Assembly (NCBI GenBank): GCA_034716535.1
Contig: JAYEJW010000533.1
Location: 1 to 7,166, forward strand
Source: JAYEJW01 sp034716535
GTDB lineage: Bacteria; Pseudomonadota; Gammaproteobacteria; Chromatiales; Chromatiaceae
DNA length: 7,166 nucleotides
Direction: 5' to 3'
The position numbers were made by a program, and so were the translations under genes. Below, piece by piece: positions 6,279 to 7,166 of the stretch. The notes under the pieces were generated by a model. That model was not told the origin of the DNA. It was given only the letters and a program-made list of their open reading frames with translations, and made no database searches. Positions within the stretch are counted from its first letter, which is position 1. Each line of letters starts with the position of its first letter.

Positions 6279-6303
6279 GGAACCCGGCCCTTGGGCGGTT
6301 TCC
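6279..6303 (-). promoter_or_regulatory. Stem-loop in the ilvD 5' leader
   Basis: Read on the minus strand, GGAAACCGCC pairs with GGCCGGGTTCC around the loop CAAG: ten Watson-Crick pairs with one bulged C and one A-G mismatch. It falls at the very 5' end of the transcript predicted from the promoter at 6312-6341. There is no T-tract and no branched-chain-rich leader peptide, so it does not look like an ilv-type attenuator. A 5' stability hairpin or an operator is possible. Confidence 0.4.
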
Positions 6304-6311
6304 GAACCTAT

Positions 6312-6341
6312 TGTATAGGATGTGTTCCGGTTAACGGGCAA
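6312..6341 (-). promoter_or_regulatory. Candidate ilvD promoter
   Basis: On the minus strand TTGCCC (6336-6341) and TATACA (6312-6317) are separated by 18 bases. Transcription would start near 6305, giving a leader of about 75 bases before the ATG at 6230. It is the only good promoter match in the ilvD upstream gap. Confidence 0.45.
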
Positions 6342-6425
6342 CCCTGGCGTTCCGGCAAGAGCATCCAAGGGCCAACACTCCCGAGCCTTTTCCCCTGATC
6401 CGACAAGGCGCGATGTAACGCCAGC

Positions 6426-6443
6426 ACCCGGTGCGTTCCGGGT
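6426..6443 (-). terminator. Stem-loop downstream of the right-edge gene, no T-tract
   Basis: ACCCGG (6426-6431) and CCGGGT (6438-6443) form a perfect 6-bp stem with a 6-base loop, 23 to 40 bases past the stop codon of the minus-strand gene. No T run follows on that strand, so it is at most a weak or Rho-assisted 3' end. The rest of 6342-6466 holds no supportable gene, only a pair of imperfect direct repeats. Confidence 0.3.
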
Positions 6444-6466
6444 ATTATCCGAACAAGGCGGTCAGC

Positions 6467-7166
6467 TCATCGAGGAGGCAGGACACGGCACTGGTGCGGA
6501 TCGGCAATGCAGTTCGGCGAGTCCGGCTCACAAAAGAGAAAACAGGTGGAAAGACGACCCTCGAAAAGCGCGTCCACCTTGATGACGCCTTCGCCGGGTA
6601 CGACCTCGAAGCCGACTTGAGGTGACGGCTCGATCCCCGTCAACACCAGCTCGTCCACCGGGAAGGTGATTTCGATGAGCACACGCATGGGATAGTAGCC
6701 ATCGAGGAAGCGCCGCATAAAGGGCCCATTCCGCAATGCATAGCCGCCGCCTCCCAAGGCGACGAGCGCTCGACTTTCTCCCTCCACGCAGAGACGTGCC
6801 TGCTCGCTGACGTCCTCCAGTTGAACGCTGTGGCCCTCGACCCTGGCGCTACCGATGTTCCTGCTCGCAGTGATGATGAGATTCTGGATCCTCCCAGCGC
6901 GATACAGGATCTGTGCTGACGGGACCGCGTCGATGTTCTCGTGACATTGACGCAGGGTGACCCACCCTTCGTCGAAGCTCACCTCTGTGATCTCAATCTT
7001 GTTCAAATGGAGATGATAGTTAACTGCCTCTCCCGCTTTCAGGAATCTAAGATCTCCCTCGTTCACCGCAGTGATCCGTGTCTCCAGATCGAGCTCCGGA
7101 AAAACATCCTCAGGGTAAGCGGTGATACTCCATTGCCATAGCAGAAGACCGGCCATGAGCAGCCGG
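6467..7166 (-). CDS. Hypothetical, probably exported cysteine-containing protein (5' end outside window)
   Basis: I do not recognise this family. An ATG at 7156 would give 229 residues, but the frame stays open to the window edge and reads Arg-Leu-Leu before that Met. An Arg followed by LLMAGLLLWQWSITA looks like the end of the charged region and the core of a signal peptide, so the true start is probably beyond 7166. Numbering from Met 7156, the body is rich in alternating hydrophobic residues, suggesting beta structure. It has a GGGG run (135-138) and six cysteines (71, 123, 205, 209, 216, 223), four of them clustered in the last 25 residues. An even number of cysteines in an exported protein suits disulfides; metal binding by the cluster is another possibility. 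It faces away from any visible partner and is transcribed in the same direction as ilvD, 236 bases upstream of it. Confidence 0.6.
   Translation of the reverse strand, partial: RLLMAGLLLWQWSITAYPEDVFPELDLETRITAVNEGDLRFLKAGEAVNYHLHLNKIEITEVSFDEGWVTLRQCHENIDAVPSAQILYRAGRIQNLIITASRNIGSARVEGHSVQLEDVSEQARLCVEGESRALVALGGGGYALRNGPFMRRFLDGYYPMRVLIEITFPVDELVLTGIEPSPQVGFEVVPGEGVIKVDALFEGRLSTCFLFCEPDSPNCIADPHQCRVLPPR

Noticed and set aside
6230..6341. Classical ilv attenuator with a leader peptide upstream of ilvD
   Set aside because: No short frame rich in Leu, Val or Ile codons and no T-tract terminator is present in the leader.
6322..6582. 86-residue plus-strand frame in the ilvD/right-edge gap
   Set aside because: It overlaps the end of the minus-strand gene, has no Shine-Dalgarno sequence and has a low-complexity charged composition.

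Overview
The window is GC-rich, densely packed chromosomal DNA carrying core biosynthetic genes. The proteins look like those of a gammaproteobacterium: an IlvD very close to the enterobacterial type, an adjacent argD-argF pair, and a YgiM-like SH3/coiled-coil/membrane-anchor protein. My best guess is a free-living, possibly sulfur-oxidising or Ectothiorhodospira-like lineage, but that is an impression from protein style and not a proof. No mobile element, CRISPR array, tRNA or rRNA was seen.

Layout. Bases 1-218 are non-coding and hold a good leftward promoter and a weaker rightward one whose -35 boxes overlap, plus an 8-bp inverted repeat. From 219 to 1172 a DHH-family phosphoesterase is encoded on the + strand, followed by a stem-loop. 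The 259-bp gap 1173-1431 holds a good sigma-70-type promoter (1318-1347) and, about 25 bases past its -10 box, a textbook intrinsic terminator (1372-1412). That terminator ends only 19 bases before the argD start codon. argD (1432-2616) and argF (2635-3561) follow as a two-gene arginine unit separated by 18 bases. A short gap with a stem-loop and a weak promoter leads to a secreted or anchored SH3-domain protein (3708-4376).

On the opposite strand, ilvD (4383-6230) converges on that gene with only 6 bases between the stop codons. ilvD has its own promoter and a structured 5' leader in 6231-6341. Bases 6342-6466 hold only a short stem-loop and a pair of imperfect direct repeats. The right edge is an unrecognised, probably exported, cysteine-containing protein on the - strand that runs off the window.

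How they work together. ArgD supplies ornithine from acetylglutamate semialdehyde (via N-acetylornithine) and ArgF carbamoylates it to citrulline, so the pair covers two middle steps of arginine synthesis. IlvD makes the 2-keto acids for valine, leucine and isoleucine. The DHH protein, the SH3 protein and the right-edge protein have no visible functional tie to amino-acid synthesis.

The most noteworthy item is the promoter-terminator arrangement immediately before argD. Any argD transcript started at the visible promoter must read through a strong terminator, which suggests transcription attenuation or a small terminated RNA of about 60 nt. The rest is mostly ordinary housekeeping sequence.
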